From Dyadobacter fermentans (lineage in GTDB: Bacteria > Bacteroidota > Bacteroidia > Cytophagales > Spirosomataceae), in NCBI RefSeq assembly GCF_019924045.1, contig NZ_JAHXBN010000028.1, forward strand, positions 62,001 through 126,000: 64,000 bases of DNA, written 5' to 3'. Of this stretch, positions 62,393-64,000 are shown piece by piece (positions within the stretch are counted from its first letter, which is position 1; every line of letters begins with the position of its first letter). Under the pieces are notes generated by a model, which worked only from the letters and a program-made list of their open reading frames with translations, was not told where the DNA came from and did not search any database. Position numbers and translations under genes: made by a program.

Positions 62393-63760
62393 TTAGTTTG
62401 AAAATAAGTAGCTCGCCCGGGCCCGCTCCAATTCGGCAGCGCGGGTCTGGACATTCAAATAGGAAATGCTTTGTTGAAGCTGGTCGTTGATCAGCCGGTT
62501 CTGCGCGTCAAGTAATTCGATGTAGAGCAGCTGGCCTTCCCGGTAGAGTTTCTGCTGGTCCTGATAGTATTGCTGCGACAATGCAGTCTGGCTTTTGGTA
62601 GCGCGGTAAGTGAGCACTGCCGATTGAAAAGTATTGGCGGCTGTTTTGTTTTGTAGTTGAAGCTGTTGTTCTACCTGACTGATCTGCTCGCCGGTAGCCT
62701 TCTGCTCCAATTCGGCTTGTTTCACTTTGTATTGCGTGCGGTTGTTGGCAAACACACGCCAATCGAGCGTCACGCCGAAAAGGTAATAGCGGGTATCGCG
62801 GTTGAAATTAACGAAATCACCCTGCGAACCCAGGTCAATGAATGTCGATAGCTTCGGCAATGCGCCTGCCTGTGCCAGCTGGCCGGATAATGCATTGATT
62901 TTCGAAAGCGATTCCAGCTTCGCCAGCTCCTCTCTCCTACCTGGCGCAGCCGTATCCGCAAGCACTTCCGACTCATTCGGCGACCCTATTTCCAGGCTGG
63001 TTTCCAACGGATTGTTCAGCAAAAAATTAAAATAAGCCTTCGCATTTACCGATTGATTCTTCGCATCCACCAGCCTTGCTTCCAGGCCTATCACCTCATT
63101 CTCCGAGCGGGTCACCACGGTACGGATCGCCTTATCGTTCTTCACCAATGCCTGGTTGAACCGCAAATTCTCTCTCGCCAGCGAAACGGCGCTTTCCAGA
63201 ATGCGAACGGCCTCCTCGGCTTGCTGGCAGGCATAGTAAGCCAGCTTGATCTCCTTCACTAACTCTCTCCTGTAAACGTCAACCTCCGCCTGCTGCAAAT
63301 GAATCTGCTCCTTTCGGATCCTGGTATTGTAAGTGATTTCGGCATTATAAAGCGGCAGAGAAGTCCGGAATTTGGCATCGTAATAGTTTCGCGGATTGAA
63401 GGTCTGGCTCACATTCTCCACTTTCGGGAATGCCGATGAGTTGGTGAGTTCATTGAGTGAATTATATACCGGGTTCAGCAAATCGCCAATCGGGATGCTG
63501 ATCTTCCTTCCGCCGCGCGAGTCGAGATAAGAAGTACTGAAATTGACCTCGGGGTAAAAGAACGTCCTGGCTTCTTTGAGCGCGAACAGGTTCCTTTCGA
63601 GGATAAACCGCTGTTGTTTAAGCCCCTGGTTATTGTGCAAGGCGTGGTCGATATAGCCTTGCAAATGCGTATCCTGCCCTCGTACGGGATTAAACAGGCT
63701 CAGCAAAGGCACAAGAAGATACTGCCAATGCCGGGGCATGGGTTTCAATAATCGCATCAT
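62393..63760 (-). CDS. TolC-family outer-membrane efflux channel
   Basis: The 455-residue product has a signal peptide (ending VRGQ) and two long helical repeats of the outer-membrane factor family (LVKEIKLAYYACQQAEEAVRIL in the first half and KQAELEQKATGEQISQVEQQLQLQ in the second). It forms the outer-membrane exit of the RND pump encoded downstream. No lipobox is present. It is the second gene of the operon, 50 bp after a TetR-type gene. Confidence 0.93.
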   Translation of the reverse strand: MMRLLKPMPRHWQYLLVPLLSLFNPVRGQDTHLQGYIDHALHNNQGLKQQRFILERNLFALKEARTFFYPEVNFSTSYLDSRGGRKISIPIGDLLNPVYNSLNELTNSSAFPKVENVSQTFNPRNYYDAKFRTSLPLYNAEITYNTRIRKEQIHLQQAEVDVYRRELVKEIKLAYYACQQAEEAVRILESAVSLARENLRFNQALVKNDKAIRTVVTRSENEVIGLEARLVDAKNQSVNAKAYFNFLLNNPLETSLEIGSPNESEVLADTAAPGRREELAKLESLSKINALSGQLAQAGALPKLSTFIDLGSQGDFVNFNRDTRYYLFGVTLDWRVFANNRTQYKVKQAELEQKATGEQISQVEQQLQLQNKTAANTFQSAVLTYRATKSQTALSQQYYQDQQKLYREGQLLYIELLDAQNRLINDQLQQSISYLNVQTRAAELERARASYLFSN

Positions 63761-63810
63761 TTTAAGTAATGTTTAGTTTATAAACAGTGTTTAGTGAGTG
63801 GCAAAATTTT

Positions 63811-64000
63811 TTACATTTTCAGATTGGCCATAAAAAGATCGAATGAGCTGTATAGTACCTCGCGGGTCGTGTCATCGGGCAACATGAGAATGCACATGCG
63901 CTCGCGTACGTAAAGCGAAACCAATCCGTGCACAAACGACCAGACCATAATCGCTGTCACATGCAGGTCCGCCGGCCGGATCCTCTTTTGTTCGAGGCAT
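63811..64000 (-). CDS. TetR-family regulator, C-terminal part
   Basis: An open frame runs from the right edge to a TAA at 63811-63813. The 62 visible residues (for example DLHVTAIMVWSFVHGLVSLYV and the end DLFMANLKM) match the C-terminal ligand-binding domain of TetR regulators with the frequent WSFVHGL block. The DNA-binding part lies outside the window. It precedes the channel-adaptor-pump genes on the same strand and probably represses them. Confidence 0.8.
   Translation of the reverse strand, partial: CLEQKRIRPADLHVTAIMVWSFVHGLVSLYVRERMCILMLPDDTTREVLYSSFDLFMANLKM

Noticed and set aside
1..64000. Insertion sequences, prophage or integrative element
   Set aside because: No transposase, integrase, phage or conjugation gene and no terminal inverted repeats with target duplications were seen.

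Overview
The window reads as chromosome from a Bacteroidota bacterium of the Cytophagales, most like Dyadobacter or a near relative. This placement is inference from gene content: three SusC/SusD pairs, Tat- or lipoprotein-exported sugar enzymes, a GyrA with an acidic tail, promoters of the TTTG-N19/20-TAnnTTTG type, and the general gene style. No rRNA, complete tRNA, insertion sequence, phage or CRISPR array was seen.

Layout. 1-2610: end of a SusC gene and its SusD partner, closed by a strong terminator. 2809-7555: an exported sorbosone-dehydrogenase/cytochrome c protein and two tandem, closely similar exported TIM-barrel sugar isomerase-like proteins. 7837-13387: an outer-membrane protein, a TPR protein and gyrA. 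13672-18290: a four-gene cluster (GntP permease, RidA, D-threonine aldolase/D-serine dehydratase-like enzyme, M19 dipeptidase) that looks like D-amino-acid or D-dipeptide catabolism. 18320-31778: single housekeeping and accessory genes, including otsAB, a sulfatase, an LTA-synthase-like sulfatase, an HxlR/SDR pair and a HigBA-type toxin-antitoxin pair. 31793-52986: a 21-kb minus-strand carbohydrate region with two SusCD systems, three enolase-superfamily dehydratases, a PQQ/cytochrome dehydrogenase, 2-keto-3-deoxygalactonate kinase, KDP-gal aldolase, a hexuronate-type MFS transporter and a LacI regulator. 53650-55643: a LytS/LytR-type two-component pair. 55831-64000: a small membrane protein, a quinone oxidoreductase/alcohol dehydrogenase, an AraC regulator, and a TetR-OMF-MFP-RND efflux operon running off the right edge.

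How it fits together. The minus-strand block can be read as an outer-membrane uptake and oxidation system feeding the De Ley-Doudoroff route: sugar oxidised outside the cytoplasm by the quinoprotein, galactonate dehydrated by a DgoD-like enzyme, the 2-keto-3-deoxy acid phosphorylated by DgoK and split by the aldolase. The second SusCD operon ends with a mannonate-dehydratase-like gene translationally coupled to a LacI gene. Two perfect palindromes of LacI-operator type lie upstream of that operon, one of them inside a promoter spacer.

The most unusual structure is a set of short-period repeat arrays placed at gene junctions. Their units are 10 bp (a GTCA core every helical turn) or exactly 7 bp. 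At five junctions between co-directional genes the array comes as two inverted arms around a spacer, with the same polarity each time relative to the upstream stop codon and the downstream start codon. Half copies lie at two more junctions, and related short repeats are read in frame within four coding regions. I know of no description of such paired arrays, but I could not search for one.
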